Shown piece after piece: positions 45,583 through 54,337 of a stretch of DNA of 64,000 nt (position 1 is the first letter of the stretch; each line of letters begins with the position of its first letter). A program made the translations under genes and the position numbers. The DNA lies in NCBI RefSeq assembly GCF_000269985.1, contig NC_016109.1, positions 8,645,001 to 8,709,000 of the forward strand, read 5' to 3'. This DNA comes from Kitasatospora setae KM-6054 (GTDB taxonomy: Bacteria > Actinomycetota > Actinomycetes > Streptomycetales > Streptomycetaceae). The notes below the pieces were generated by a model, which searched no databases, was not told the DNA's origin, and was given only the letters and a program-made list of their open reading frames with translations.

Positions 45583-47250
45583 ATGAGTGGTGTGGATCGC
45601 CGGACCGTACTGGGACGCGGCGCGGCCGTGGCCGGCGCAGCGGTGGCCGCCGCAGCCCTGGGCGGGAGCGCCGCGGCGGCTCCCGCCGGGGCGGCCCCGG
45701 GAGCCGCCACCGGCCCGACCATCCGCCCCGACGACCCGCGGTACCCGCTGCTGACCAGCGGCAACAACCAGCGGTTCGTCGCCCGGCCCGACTACGTCAA
45801 GATGATCCGGTCCTCCGCCGACGCCGAGCGGGCCCTGGAGAGCGCCTTCCGGGCCGGCAAGCGGGTCTCGGTCCGCAGCGGCGGCCACTGCTTCGCCGAC
45901 TTCACGGCCAATCCCGGCGTCGAGGTCATCCTCGACTTCTCCGAGATGACCGAGGTCGGCTACGACCCCGGCCACCGCGCCTTCGTCGTCGAGCCCGGCG
46001 CCCGCCTGATCAACGTCTACGAGGCGCTGTACAAGGGCTGGGGCGTCACCATACCCGGCGGCATCTGCTACAGCGTCGGGGCCGGCGGCCACATCGCCGG
46101 CGGCGGGTACGGCCTGCTGTCCAGGGCCCACGGACTGGTCTCCGACCACCTCTACGGCGTCGAGGTCGTCGTGGTCGACGGGCGGGGCAAGGCCCGCACC
46201 GTACTGGCCACCCGGGAGGAGAACGACCCGAACCGCGAACTGTGGTGGGCCCACACCGGCGGCGGCGGCGGCAACTTCGGCCTCGTCACCCGCTACCTGT
46301 TCCGCTCCCCGGGCGCCACCGGCAGCAACCCCGCCGACCAGCTGGTCTCCCCGCCCTCGACGGTCCTGGTCAGCGCCATCGAACTGCCCTGGGACCAGCT
46401 GACCGAGGCGAAGTTCACCCGCCTGCTGAAGAACTTCGGCGCCTGGCACGAGGCGAACAGCGCCCCGGACTCCGAGTACCGCCACCTCAGCAGCCTCTTC
46501 AACGTCAGCTCCCGCGCGCACGGCAGCCTCGGCATGTTCACCCAGGTCGACGCGACCGTCCCCGGCGCCCGCCGGCTCCTGGACGACTACCTGACAGCGG
46601 TCCTCGCCGGCACCGGCGTCACCCCCAGGGCACTGGCCCGCGCCAACGGCGAACTGCCCGCGATGCCCGAACTGCTCGCCCCCCGCGAACTCCCGTGGCT
46701 GCAGGCCACCCGCCAGGTGGGCACCAACAACCCGACCATCACCAACCCCACCTCCCGCGGCGCCCACAAGTCCGGCTACATGCGCAGGAACTTCACCGAC
46801 CACCAGGTCGCGGCCGTCTACCGGCACATGACCCGGCCGGACTTCAACAACCCGGACACCATGCTGGTGCTCTTCTCCTTCGGCGGACAGGTCAACGCGG
46901 TGGCCCCCGACGCCACCGCCAACGCCCAGCGCAGCTCGATCTTCAAGATGTGCTTCCAGACCTTCTGGGCCGACGCGAGCGAGGACGACTTCTACCTCGG
47001 CTGGGCCCGCGGCATCTACGAGGACTTCTTCGCCAAGACCGGCGGCGTGCCCCTGATCGACGACGCCACCGACGGGTGCTACATCAACTACCCCGACCGC
47101 GACGTCTCCGACCCCCGCCACAACACCTCCGGCGTGCCCTGGCAGACCCTCTACTACAAGGGCAACTACCCGCGCCTGCAGCAGGTCAAGAAGCGCTGGG
47201 ACCCGACGAACTTCTTCCGCCACTCACTCTCCGTCGAACTGCCCCGCTAG
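45583..47250 (+). CDS. Tat-exported FAD oxidase, BBE/AknOx type, probably bicovalent flavin
   Basis: 555 aa from ATG 45583. DRRTVLGRGAAVAGAAVAAA is a twin-arginine signal with Ala-rich cleavage region. The PCMH FAD domain has SGGHCFADF (His for 8-alpha attachment, about residue 100) and GGICYSVGAGGHIAGGGYG (Cys for 6-S-cysteinyl, about residue 160), as in aclacinomycin and gluco-oligosaccharide oxidases. The BBE C-terminus has NYPDRDVSDPR and YYKGNYPRLQQVKKRWDP. Such enzymes oxidise sugar hydroxyls with O2 outside the cell. It is a candidate source of a keto-sugar for the dehydratase pair, though location differs. A hairpin follows. Confidence 0.9.
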   Translation: MSGVDRRTVLGRGAAVAGAAVAAAALGGSAAAAPAGAAPGAATGPTIRPDDPRYPLLTSGNNQRFVARPDYVKMIRSSADAERALESAFRAGKRVSVRSGGHCFADFTANPGVEVILDFSEMTEVGYDPGHRAFVVEPGARLINVYEALYKGWGVTIPGGICYSVGAGGHIAGGGYGLLSRAHGLVSDHLYGVEVVVVDGRGKARTVLATREENDPNRELWWAHTGGGGGNFGLVTRYLFRSPGATGSNPADQLVSPPSTVLVSAIELPWDQLTEAKFTRLLKNFGAWHEANSAPDSEYRHLSSLFNVSSRAHGSLGMFTQVDATVPGARRLLDDYLTAVLAGTGVTPRALARANGELPAMPELLAPRELPWLQATRQVGTNNPTITNPTSRGAHKSGYMRRNFTDHQVAAVYRHMTRPDFNNPDTMLVLFSFGGQVNAVAPDATANAQRSSIFKMCFQTFWADASEDDFYLGWARGIYEDFFAKTGGVPLIDDATDGCYINYPDRDVSDPRHNTSGVPWQTLYYKGNYPRLQQVKKRWDPTNFFRHSLSVELPR

Positions 47251-47262
47251 GGCCCCGGCCCC

Positions 47263-47297
47263 GGGCGCGCCCCCGCGTTCCCCGCGGGGGCGCGCCC
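47263..47297. terminator. Hairpin after the FAD oxidase gene
   Basis: GGGCGCGCCCCCGCG (47263-47277) pairs with CGCGGGGGCGCGCCC (47283-47297). Confidence 0.7.
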
Positions 47298-47391
47298 GCG
47301 CCCGTGCCGGGCCCGCCCCGTCCGGCCCCGCCCCGCCGAGAACCACCGGGCCCGACAGCGGCCCCCCGAGCACGCACCCGGAGGAACACCC

Positions 47392-48765
47392 ATGCCGCTC
47401 AGCCGGCCGCACAGCCTCGACCTCTCCCCACTCGTCAACACCCACGACCTGCGCGGAACCGTCCCCGACCAGTGGGACGAACGGATCGCCGAACTGTTCG
47501 GCGCCGCCTTCGCCCGCGTCACGAAGGCCCAGGCCCTCGTCGTCGGCCACGACACGCGCTCCTGCGCCCCCGACCTGGCACTCGCCTTCGCCCAGGGCGC
47601 GGCCCTGTACGGCACGGCGGTCACCGACATCGGCCCCTGCACCAGCGACCAGCTGTACTTCGCCTCGGGAGAACTCGCCCTGCCCGGGGCGATGTTCACC
47701 GCCCCGCACGGCCCCGCGGGCTACCACGGCCTCACCCTGTGCCGGGCGGGCGCCGCGCCCCTGGGACAGGACGCCGCCCTCGCCGAGATCCGCGCCCTGG
47801 TCGAGCGGTGGGCCGTGCACGGGGCCCCGCCCTCCTTCGTCCCCGTCGGCACGATCAGGCGCCGCGACGTCCTCGGCGACTACGGGGCCCGCCTGCGCGC
47901 CCTGGCCGGCCTGCGGGGCATCCGCCCGCTGACGGTCGTCGTGGACGCCGGCGACGGCCCGGGCCGGCACAGCGCCCCCGCCGTCCTCGCGGCCCTGCCC
48001 CTGCGCGTGGTCCCGCTGCCCGCCGGCCCGGACACCGCCCCCGCCCACGCCCGGGCCGACCCGCTCGCCCCGGCCGCCACCGCCGCCCTGCGGGCCCGCG
48101 TGGTCGCCGAGGGCGCCGACCTCGGCCTGGCCCTGGACGGCGGACGCTGCGCCGTCGTCGACGAACGCGGCGAGAGCGTCCCCGCCCCGGCCCTCGCGGC
48201 CCTGCTCACCGCCCGCGAAATGGACAGGCACCCCGGCGCCACCGTGGTCCACGACCTGGCCACCTCCCGGTCGGTCCCCGAAGCGGCCGCCGAATACGGC
48301 GGCAAGGCGGTCCGCACCCGGGTGGGGCACACCTTCGTCCGGGAGGAGATGGCCGCCACGGGAGCGGTCCTGGGCACCGGACGCGCGGGGCACTACTACT
48401 TCCGCGACTTCTGGAACGCCGACAGCGGCCTGCTCGCCGCCCTCCACCTCCTGGCCGCCCTGGACGACCGCTCGGGCCCGCTCTCGGCCCTGGTCGCCCC
48501 CTGGGACCGCTACCGCTCCTGCGACGAGACCGACATCGCCACCGACGACCCGCAGGGCCGCACCGCGGCGCTGCGCGCCGCCTACGCCCGCCACGAGGAC
48601 GTCATGCTCGACGACCTCGACGGCCTGACGGTGACGGCACACGACTGGTGGTTCAACCTGCGCCCCTCCACCACCCGGCCACTGCTGCGCCTCAACGTCG
48701 AGGCCCGGGACGCGGCGACGCTGGGCAGCGTCCGCGAGGAGGTCCTGCGCCGCCTGCGGGCGTGA
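47392..48765 (+). CDS. Phosphomannomutase/phosphoglucomutase homologue with missing catalytic residues
   Basis: 457 aa from ATG 47392 (GGAGGAA upstream), normal family length. The fold is clear (VNTHDLRGTVPDQ, VVGHDTRSCAPDLA, DLGLALDGG, VVDERGESVPA, GTGRAGHYYFRDFWNADSG, RPSTTRPLLRLNVEA). Two catalytic elements are lost: the phosphoserine loop TASHNP is TAPHGP (about residue 104), and the metal loop DGDxDR is shortened to DGGR (about residue 250). It is therefore unlikely to be a mutase; it may bind a sugar phosphate or act as a subunit. Its last codons lie in the first copy of a 172-bp repeat. Confidence 0.82.
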   Translation: MPLSRPHSLDLSPLVNTHDLRGTVPDQWDERIAELFGAAFARVTKAQALVVGHDTRSCAPDLALAFAQGAALYGTAVTDIGPCTSDQLYFASGELALPGAMFTAPHGPAGYHGLTLCRAGAAPLGQDAALAEIRALVERWAVHGAPPSFVPVGTIRRRDVLGDYGARLRALAGLRGIRPLTVVVDAGDGPGRHSAPAVLAALPLRVVPLPAGPDTAPAHARADPLAPAATAALRARVVAEGADLGLALDGGRCAVVDERGESVPAPALAALLTAREMDRHPGATVVHDLATSRSVPEAAAEYGGKAVRTRVGHTFVREEMAATGAVLGTGRAGHYYFRDFWNADSGLLAALHLLAALDDRSGPLSALVAPWDRYRSCDETDIATDDPQGRTAALRAAYARHEDVMLDDLDGLTVTAHDWWFNLRPSTTRPLLRLNVEARDAATLGSVREEVLRRLRA

Positions 48766-49415
48766 GGGCCGGCGGGCCGCCCCGCGGGTCCTCCTGGCCG
48801 GGTTCTGGCCTGCCGGGGTGTCCCGTCGTCCGCCAACTGCCGCCTTGGGCCCCCGTGTTCGCCGTCCGCGAGCGCGGGGGCTTCGTCGTGCCCGCGCTGT
48901 TCGGGTGGGGGAGGTCCTGCGTGGCCTGCGGGCGTGAGGGCCGGCGGGCCGCCCCGCGGGTCCTCCTGGCCGGGTTCTGGCCTGCCGGGGTGTCCTGCCG
49001 TCCGCCAACTGCCGCCTTGGGCCCCCGTGTTCGCCGTCCGCGAGCGCGGGGGCTTCGCCGTGCCCGCGCTGTTCGGGTGGGGGAGGTCCTGCGCCGTCTG
49101 AGGGCGTGAGGGCCGGCGGGCCGCCCCGCGGGTCCTCCTGGCCGGGTTCTGGCCTGCCGGGGTGTCCTGCCGTCCGCCAACTGCCGCCTTGGGCCCCCGT
49201 GTTCGCCGTCCGCGAGCGCGGGGGCTTCGCCGTGCCCGCGCTGTTCGGGTGGGGGAGGTCCTGCGCCGTCTGAGGGCGTGAGGGCCGGCGGGCCGCCCCG
49301 CGGGTCCTCCTGGCCGGGTTCTGGCCTGCCGGGGTGTCCTGCCGTCCGCCAACTGCCGCCTTGGGCCCCCGTGTTCGCCGTCCGCGAGCGCGGGGGCTTC
49401 GCCGTGCCCGCGCTG
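48739..49415. repeat. 172-bp tandem repeat, four copies, straddling the PMM-like stop
   Basis: GAGGTCCTGC begins a unit at 48739, 48911, 49083 and 49255, an exact 172-bp period. The first unit contains the last nine codons and stop of the PMM-like gene, and the fourth is cut short at about 49415. Units share AACTGCCGCCTTGGGCCCCC and GCGAGCGCGGGGGCTTCG with few substitutions. No spacers vary, so it is not CRISPR. Confidence 0.9.
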
Positions 49416-49667
49416 TGCAAGTCCCGGGATGCCTTCGTTGACGGACAGATAGCTCACGGGAAAGATATCTATCAGCCGAAGGGAGCCCGCCAGGGCCCAC
49501 CGGCGAAAGACCCCGGCTTCCACGAAGACGTGAGCCACCGAAGGCCCTCCTCTCGGGCCGCCCGGCACCGGGCCGGCCGAGGAGCCTCCGAAGAACATCG
49601 CGCCGACGCGGCAACCGCCCCTGGTTCCGCATGCCCTGACCAGACCACAGCAAAGGAAAAAGACATC
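49416..49667. other. Promoter and long leader of the 2-epimerase operon
   Basis: About 250 bp after the repeats without a gene. It holds the CAAGTCCCG site and -35/-10 region listed separately, then a GC-rich leader with an imperfect hairpin (CTCCTC...GAGGAG, about 49546-49584) before the 2-epimerase Shine-Dalgarno. Confidence 0.6.
49418..49473 (+). promoter_or_regulatory. Promoter of the 2-epimerase/dehydratase operon
   Basis: CAAGTCCCG (49418) lies 20 bp before a consensus-like -35 TTGACG (49438-49443). An AT-rich -10 region AAAGATATCTAT begins 17 bp later (49461), with GATAG (49448) and CTATC (49469) forming an inverted repeat. It is the best sigma-70-like promoter in the window. Confidence 0.55.
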
Positions 49668-50864
49668 ATGCGGTCCGTAGCAGTAGTCCTCGGGACCCGG
49701 CCGGAGGCCATCAAGTTCGCGCCGGTCATCCGGGCACTCCAGGCCGACCCCCGCTTCGACCCCGTCGTCATCTCCACCGGCCAGCACCGGCAGATGCTCG
49801 ACGACACCCTGGAGGCGTTCGGCCTCAAGCCGGACATCGACCTGGAGATCATGGCCCCCAAGCAGACCCTCTCCCAGGTCACCTACCGCTGCCTGCGCGG
49901 CCTGGGCGAGCAGTTCGGCAAGCTCTCCACCGAGGCGGTCCTGGTGCACGGCGACACCGCCACCACCCTCGCCGCCGCCCTCTCCGGCTTCCACCACCAG
50001 ATACCCGTCATCCACGTCGAAGCCGGCCTGCGCAGCGGATTCCTGGGATCGCCCTTCCCCGAGGAGGGCAACCGCCGCCTCGTCGCCCAGATCGCGGCCC
50101 TCCACCTCGCGCCGACCCCCGGCAACCACGCCAACCTGCTGCGCGAGGGCATCGCCGAGGAGACCATCGTCGTCACCGGCAACACCGTCATCGACGCCCT
50201 CCAGTGGGCCAGCGGACGCTCCGACTCCTACGGGGACCCGGCCCTCGCCGACCTGGACACCGACCCGCGGCGGGTCATCCTCGCCTCCGCCCACCGCCGC
50301 GAGGCCTGGCCGCACCTGCCCCAGATCGCCCAGGCCCTGGTCGACATCGCCGACGAGCCCGACGTACGCGTCATCGTCCCGCTGCACCGCAACCCCGTCG
50401 TCCGCGAGGCGATGCTCCCCCGGATCGGCGGACACCCGAACATCACCGTCGTCGACCCGCTGCCCTACCTCAGCTTCAGCAAGCTCATGCGCCGCGCCGA
50501 CATCATCGTCTCCGACAGCAGCGGCTCCCAGGAGGAAGGCCCCGCCCTGGGCAAGCCCACCCTGGTCCTGGGCAGCGTGACCGAACGCTCGGAGGCCGTC
50601 GTCGCCGGCACCGCCCGGCTGGTCGGCACCACCACCGAGGGCATCGTCGCCGCCACCACCGAACTGCTGCGCAACCCCGCCGAGTACCTGCGCATGGCCA
50701 CCGCCGCCAACCCCTACGGCGACGGCTGCGCCACCGAGCGCACCGTCGGCGCCATCGCCCACTTCTTCGGCGACGGCCCCGCCGTGGACCCCTTCGTCCC
50801 CGGCGTCGAGGTCGACGAGTTCGCCGTGGAGCTCGCCCGCCGCGCACCGTTCGCGAGGGCCTGA
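49668..50864 (+). CDS. wecB: UDP-N-acetylglucosamine 2-epimerase (non-hydrolysing, WecB type)
   Basis: 398 aa from ATG 49668 (AAAGGA upstream). VAVVLGTRPEAIKFAPVIRA, STGQHRQMLD, VHGDTATTLAAA, VIHVEAGLRSGF, FPEEGNRRLVAQIA, HRREAWPHLPQIAQAL and DSSGSQEEGPALGKPTLVL cover the family blocks. Small departures: HRREN is HRREA and the TTERPE loop is VTERSE. It interconverts UDP-GlcNAc and UDP-ManNAc or a related substrate. It is coupled (TGATG) to the cupin gene, tying it to the dehydratase pair. Confidence 0.9.
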   Translation: MRSVAVVLGTRPEAIKFAPVIRALQADPRFDPVVISTGQHRQMLDDTLEAFGLKPDIDLEIMAPKQTLSQVTYRCLRGLGEQFGKLSTEAVLVHGDTATTLAAALSGFHHQIPVIHVEAGLRSGFLGSPFPEEGNRRLVAQIAALHLAPTPGNHANLLREGIAEETIVVTGNTVIDALQWASGRSDSYGDPALADLDTDPRRVILASAHRREAWPHLPQIAQALVDIADEPDVRVIVPLHRNPVVREAMLPRIGGHPNITVVDPLPYLSFSKLMRRADIIVSDSSGSQEEGPALGKPTLVLGSVTERSEAVVAGTARLVGTTTEGIVAATTELLRNPAEYLRMATAANPYGDGCATERTVGAIAHFFGDGPAVDPFVPGVEVDEFAVELARRAPFARA

Positions 50865-51616
50865 TGCCCCGTAACGCCGAGACCCCGCTCAACTTCAGCG
50901 GCCCGCGCGTCCAGGCCCTCCTCGTCCAGGACGTGAAGGACTACCACGTCAGCGGACCGGCCGTCGTCGTCAACACCGGCACCAGCGACGTCCACCTCGC
51001 CCGCACCCCGCGCAAGGCCATCCCCCCGCTCTCCTCCACCATCCTCACCGGCGTCCGGATCGAGGAGGCCGCCTCCCTCCTGATCCTGCGCGTCAAGGAC
51101 GACACCGACATCGCCGGCATCGCCCGCGAACCCGGCTGGGACCTCCTGGGAGACCTCCTCGGCGACAGCACCACCCCCACCGAGGACGCCACCCTGCCCT
51201 TCCCGCGCGACACCCCGCTCTGGAAGAGCCCCCAGGACCACGCCGGCCTCATCGAACTGGACCCCGCCCACCTGCTCGCCGAGCGCGCCGAACCCCGCCG
51301 CCTCCAGCCCTTCGAGATCAGGGCCAACCTCTGGTTCGCCCCGGCCGGCACCGACTGCTTCATCCACAACCAGCACGACTTCATCGAGGTGCACACCCAG
51401 CTCCACGGCCTGGGCCGGATGCAGAAGTTCACCGAGCAGGACCACAGCACCCTCTACGAGGACCTGCCGATGAGCCCTGGCTACACCACTTCCCAGCCCT
51501 TCTGCTCCACCGGCCCCGACGGCACCTACCTCTACCCCTGGCACCAGTACCGCGCCGACACCGACTGCGTCTGGCTCGCCGTCGAGTACCACCCCATGCC
51601 CCACCGACACCCGTAG
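50864..51616 (+). CDS. Cupin half of a split aldos-2-ulose dehydratase (AUDH)
   Basis: 250 aa; ATG overlaps the 2-epimerase stop. The C-terminal cupin has HNQHDFIEVHTQLHGLGRM, then YPWHQY and CVWLAVEYHPM. These align with the catalytic cupin region of fungal AUDH (HNH...EIHACIANGTGRGG, YPWHAW, VWVAFEF), and the N-terminal part resembles its first, degenerate cupin. The conserved His/Glu set should bind a metal. Fungal AUDH dehydrates 1,5-anhydrofructose and glucosone to pyranone-type products (ascopyrone M, microthecin, cortalcerone). The next gene supplies the propeller part. The family is recognised from memory of the fungal sequence. Confidence 0.75.
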   Translation: MPRNAETPLNFSGPRVQALLVQDVKDYHVSGPAVVVNTGTSDVHLARTPRKAIPPLSSTILTGVRIEEAASLLILRVKDDTDIAGIAREPGWDLLGDLLGDSTTPTEDATLPFPRDTPLWKSPQDHAGLIELDPAHLLAERAEPRRLQPFEIRANLWFAPAGTDCFIHNQHDFIEVHTQLHGLGRMQKFTEQDHSTLYEDLPMSPGYTTSQPFCSTGPDGTYLYPWHQYRADTDCVWLAVEYHPMPHRHP

Positions 51617-51626
51617 GAGAAGGACC

Positions 51627-52880
51627 ATGACCGCCAACGACGCATCCCACCTGCGCGCCCCCCGCTTCGCCGCCGAGATCGTGGCCGACCAGCTGCGCGA
51701 CGGCTACTGGCTGGAGGCCCCCGACATCGACAACGACAACAAGCCGGACCTGTTCGGCTACGGTCTGCGGCTCGGCGAGATCTACTGGTACCAGAACGGC
51801 GAGAAGTGGACCCGCCGCCTGGTCGCCGACAAGATCAAGATGCCGGTCGGCGCGGACTTCGCCGACATCAGCGGCAACGGCCACCCCGACATCATCGTCT
51901 GCTACGACCTCTACGGCCCGATCGGCACCATCCAGGACGCCAACACCGCCGGCGGGAAGATCGACTGGCTGGAGAACCCCGGCAGCCCGGACAAGGACGA
52001 GTCCCGCTGGAAGCGGCACTACGTCGGCCGCGCCACCGGCATGCACCGCCTGCGCGTCGGCCACTTCACCCAGACCGAGCGCCTGGAGATCATCGGCCTG
52101 CCGATCGTCGCCAAGGAGGACGTCCACGCGGTCCTGCCCGTCGTCCTGTTCACCCAGCCCGACGACGTCCAGAGCGCCGAGGAATGGCCGATGACGGTCA
52201 TCGACGACAGCCACTTCCGCATGATCCACGGCGCCGAGAAGAAGCCGGGCCTCATCCCCGGCTCCGACCGCGACTCCCTGCTCCTGGCCTCCGACGAGGG
52301 CGTCACCTGGCTCTACTGGGACGACTCCGCCAAGGAATGGGTCCGCAAGCTCATCGGCACCGGCGAACTCACCCAGTTCGAGCAGACCGGCTTCCGCGGC
52401 AGCGGCGACCTCAACGCCGGCCGCATCGGCGACGACCCGATGGCCTACGTCGCCGCGATCGAGCCCTTCCACGGCAACACCGTCGCCGTCTACACCAAGA
52501 CCACCGACGGCCCGGCCGGCGAGGCCGAGTGGAAGCGCACCCTGCTCGACGTCTACGGCGACCCCAACGAGAACGGCGAGGGCCCCGGACACCAGATCGT
52601 GTGCGCCGACTTCGACGGCGACGGCGAGGACGAGTTCCTGGTCGCGCTGCGCGGACCGTGGCCGTGGCAGGGCGTCATGTACTACAAGGCGATCGACCTG
52701 GAGAACGGCGTCTGGGCCAAGTGGCGCGTCTCCGACGAGTCCGTCGCACGCATCGCCACCGCCGACTTCAACGGCGACGGCCGCCTCGACTTCGCCACCA
52801 TCGCCTACTCGGTCCAGCACTACTACGTGGCCAAGGACGCCAAGCTCATGCTCTACCGCAACGAGATCGAGCAGCAGTAG
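51627..52880 (+). CDS. Beta-propeller (VCBS/FG-GAP) half of a split aldos-2-ulose dehydratase
   Basis: 417 aa from ATG 51627, 10 bp after the cupin gene (GGAGAAGGA upstream). It matches the N-terminal propeller of fungal AUDH along its whole length: DGYWLEAPDID, DFADISGNGHPDIIV, GKIDWLENPG, GMHRLRVGHFTQT, EPFHGNTVAVYTK, HQIVCADFDGDGEDEFLVA and RIATADFNGDGRLDFATI. Several DxDxDG loops suggest Ca/Mg sites. There is no signal peptide, so it is cytoplasmic. In the fungal enzyme this propeller is fused in front of two cupins; here order is reversed and genes are separate. The pair should form one heteromeric sugar dehydratase/isomerase. Confidence 0.8.
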   Translation: MTANDASHLRAPRFAAEIVADQLRDGYWLEAPDIDNDNKPDLFGYGLRLGEIYWYQNGEKWTRRLVADKIKMPVGADFADISGNGHPDIIVCYDLYGPIGTIQDANTAGGKIDWLENPGSPDKDESRWKRHYVGRATGMHRLRVGHFTQTERLEIIGLPIVAKEDVHAVLPVVLFTQPDDVQSAEEWPMTVIDDSHFRMIHGAEKKPGLIPGSDRDSLLLASDEGVTWLYWDDSAKEWVRKLIGTGELTQFEQTGFRGSGDLNAGRIGDDPMAYVAAIEPFHGNTVAVYTKTTDGPAGEAEWKRTLLDVYGDPNENGEGPGHQIVCADFDGDGEDEFLVALRGPWPWQGVMYYKAIDLENGVWAKWRVSDESVARIATADFNGDGRLDFATIAYSVQHYYVAKDAKLMLYRNEIEQQ

Positions 52881-52985
52881 CCCGGCCCCCGGGGCGGCCG
52901 TCCAGGACGGCCGCCCCCACCCCCGCCCCCACCCCCGCCCCGCGCCCGCCCCGCGCCCGCGACGATCCCGGAAAGCAGCCCCGCC

Positions 52986-54245
52986 ATGTCCTCGACGCCC
53001 CCTGCCACCCCCCGCGCCGCCGCCGGCGCCAAGCCCGCCGCCCTGGCCAAACTGCCCTCACTGACCGGACTGCGGTTCTTCGCGGCGCTGGCGGTCTTCT
53101 TCTTCCACTCCACCCTGAGCAACTCCCCGATCCCGCCCAACGCCCCCATCAACCCCTTCGCCGACAAGGGCCTGGCCGGCTTCCTGGAGACCGCCTTCAG
53201 CAAGTCCGGCTACCTCGGAGTGTCCTTCTTCTTCGTCCTCAGCGGATTCGTCCTCGCCTGGGCCTCACGCCCCGGCGAGCGCGTCACCGCCTTCTGGCGC
53301 CGCCGGATGCTCAAGATCTTCCCCAACCACCTGGTCGTCTTCGCCGCCTCGATCGTCCTGTTCGCCGGCGCCGCCGTCACCGGCACCGCCCAGTGGCTGC
53401 CGAACATGCTGCTCGTCCACACCTTCTTCCCGCAGCCGGACATCAACCTCAGCGTCAACCCCCCGAGCTGGTCCCTCGGCAGCGAACTCCTCTTCTACGT
53501 CCTCTTCCCGCTGCTCATCATCCCGATCCGCAAGATCGCCGGTAAGGCGCTGTGGGCCTGGTCCGCCGTCATGGTCGCCGGCACGGTCGCCGTCCAGCTC
53601 GTCTCCACCTACCTCGTCCCCGCCACCCCGAAGTCCGCCATCACCCCCGTCTCCGACCTGCAGTTCTGGTTCGGCTACCTCTTCCCGCCGGGCCGCGTCT
53701 TCGAGTTCGCCCTCGGCATCCTGCTCGCCCGCATCGTGATGAGCGGCAAGTGGCCGCGCCAGATAGGCATCGGCGTCTCCTTCGCGCTGACCGCCGTCGG
53801 CTACGGCGTCGCCCTCCTGGTCCCCTTCCAGTACAGCTTCGTCGTCGCCATGATCATCCCCGTCAGCGCCCTGATCTGCTCCGTCGCCGCGGCCGACGTC
53901 GACGGCCGCCGCACCCGGCTGCGCGGACCCGTCATGCAGCTGCTCGGCGAGATCTCCTTCGGCTTCTACCTCGTCCAGGGCGTCACGATCTTCTACCTGC
54001 GCTCCCTGCTCGGCGCCCACACCTACAGCGCCCCGGTGGCCCTCCTCGTCGTCATCGGCTTCCTCGCCGCGTCCCTGCTGGGCGGCTGGCTCCTGTTCCG
54101 CTTCGTCGAGATGCCGGCCATGCGCCGCTGGAGCCGCAGCCGCAGGCCCGCCACCGCCACGCTCCCCGCCGCGCTCCCCGCCCAGGACACCGACCAGGAC
54201 ACCGACCGCAGCGCCCGCCCCGTCACCGCCGCGAGCCGCACCTGA
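52986..54245 (+). CDS. Membrane acyltransferase, acyltransferase-3 family, copy 3
   Basis: 419 aa from ATG 52986. LPSLTGLRFFAALAVFFFHS, GYLGVSFFFVLSGFVLAW, RRRMLKIFPNHL and NPPSWSLGSELLFYVLFP are shared with copies 1 and 2; it is somewhat less similar (Pro-Pro-Ser in the SW motif). About ten TM helices. It lies in the same run as the split dehydratase, so it may acylate the dehydrated sugar. Three copies of ACCAGCCCCCGACCCGC follow its stop. Confidence 0.88.
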   Translation: MSSTPPATPRAAAGAKPAALAKLPSLTGLRFFAALAVFFFHSTLSNSPIPPNAPINPFADKGLAGFLETAFSKSGYLGVSFFFVLSGFVLAWASRPGERVTAFWRRRMLKIFPNHLVVFAASIVLFAGAAVTGTAQWLPNMLLVHTFFPQPDINLSVNPPSWSLGSELLFYVLFPLLIIPIRKIAGKALWAWSAVMVAGTVAVQLVSTYLVPATPKSAITPVSDLQFWFGYLFPPGRVFEFALGILLARIVMSGKWPRQIGIGVSFALTAVGYGVALLVPFQYSFVVAMIIPVSALICSVAAADVDGRRTRLRGPVMQLLGEISFGFYLVQGVTIFYLRSLLGAHTYSAPVALLVVIGFLAASLLGGWLLFRFVEMPAMRRWSRSRRPATATLPAALPAQDTDQDTDRSARPVTAASRT

Positions 54246-54337
54246 CCGGCCGCCCCCGACCCGCACCAGCCCCCGACCCGCACCAGCCCCCGACCCGCAC
54301 CAGCCCCCGACCGCCCCCGCCCAGGAAGACGCCGACC

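Noticed and set aside
44170-47223. 1017-aa leftward frame opposite the exporter and FAD oxidase
   Set aside because: Same kind of antisense artefact; the sense strand has complete family signatures.
48739-49415. CRISPR array
   Set aside because: The 172-bp units are contiguous and near identical with no variable spacers and no cas genes.
50864-52880. Calling the VCBS protein a generic surface integrin-like protein
   Set aside because: No signal peptide; the motifs and the adjacent cupin fit aldos-2-ulose dehydratase much better.
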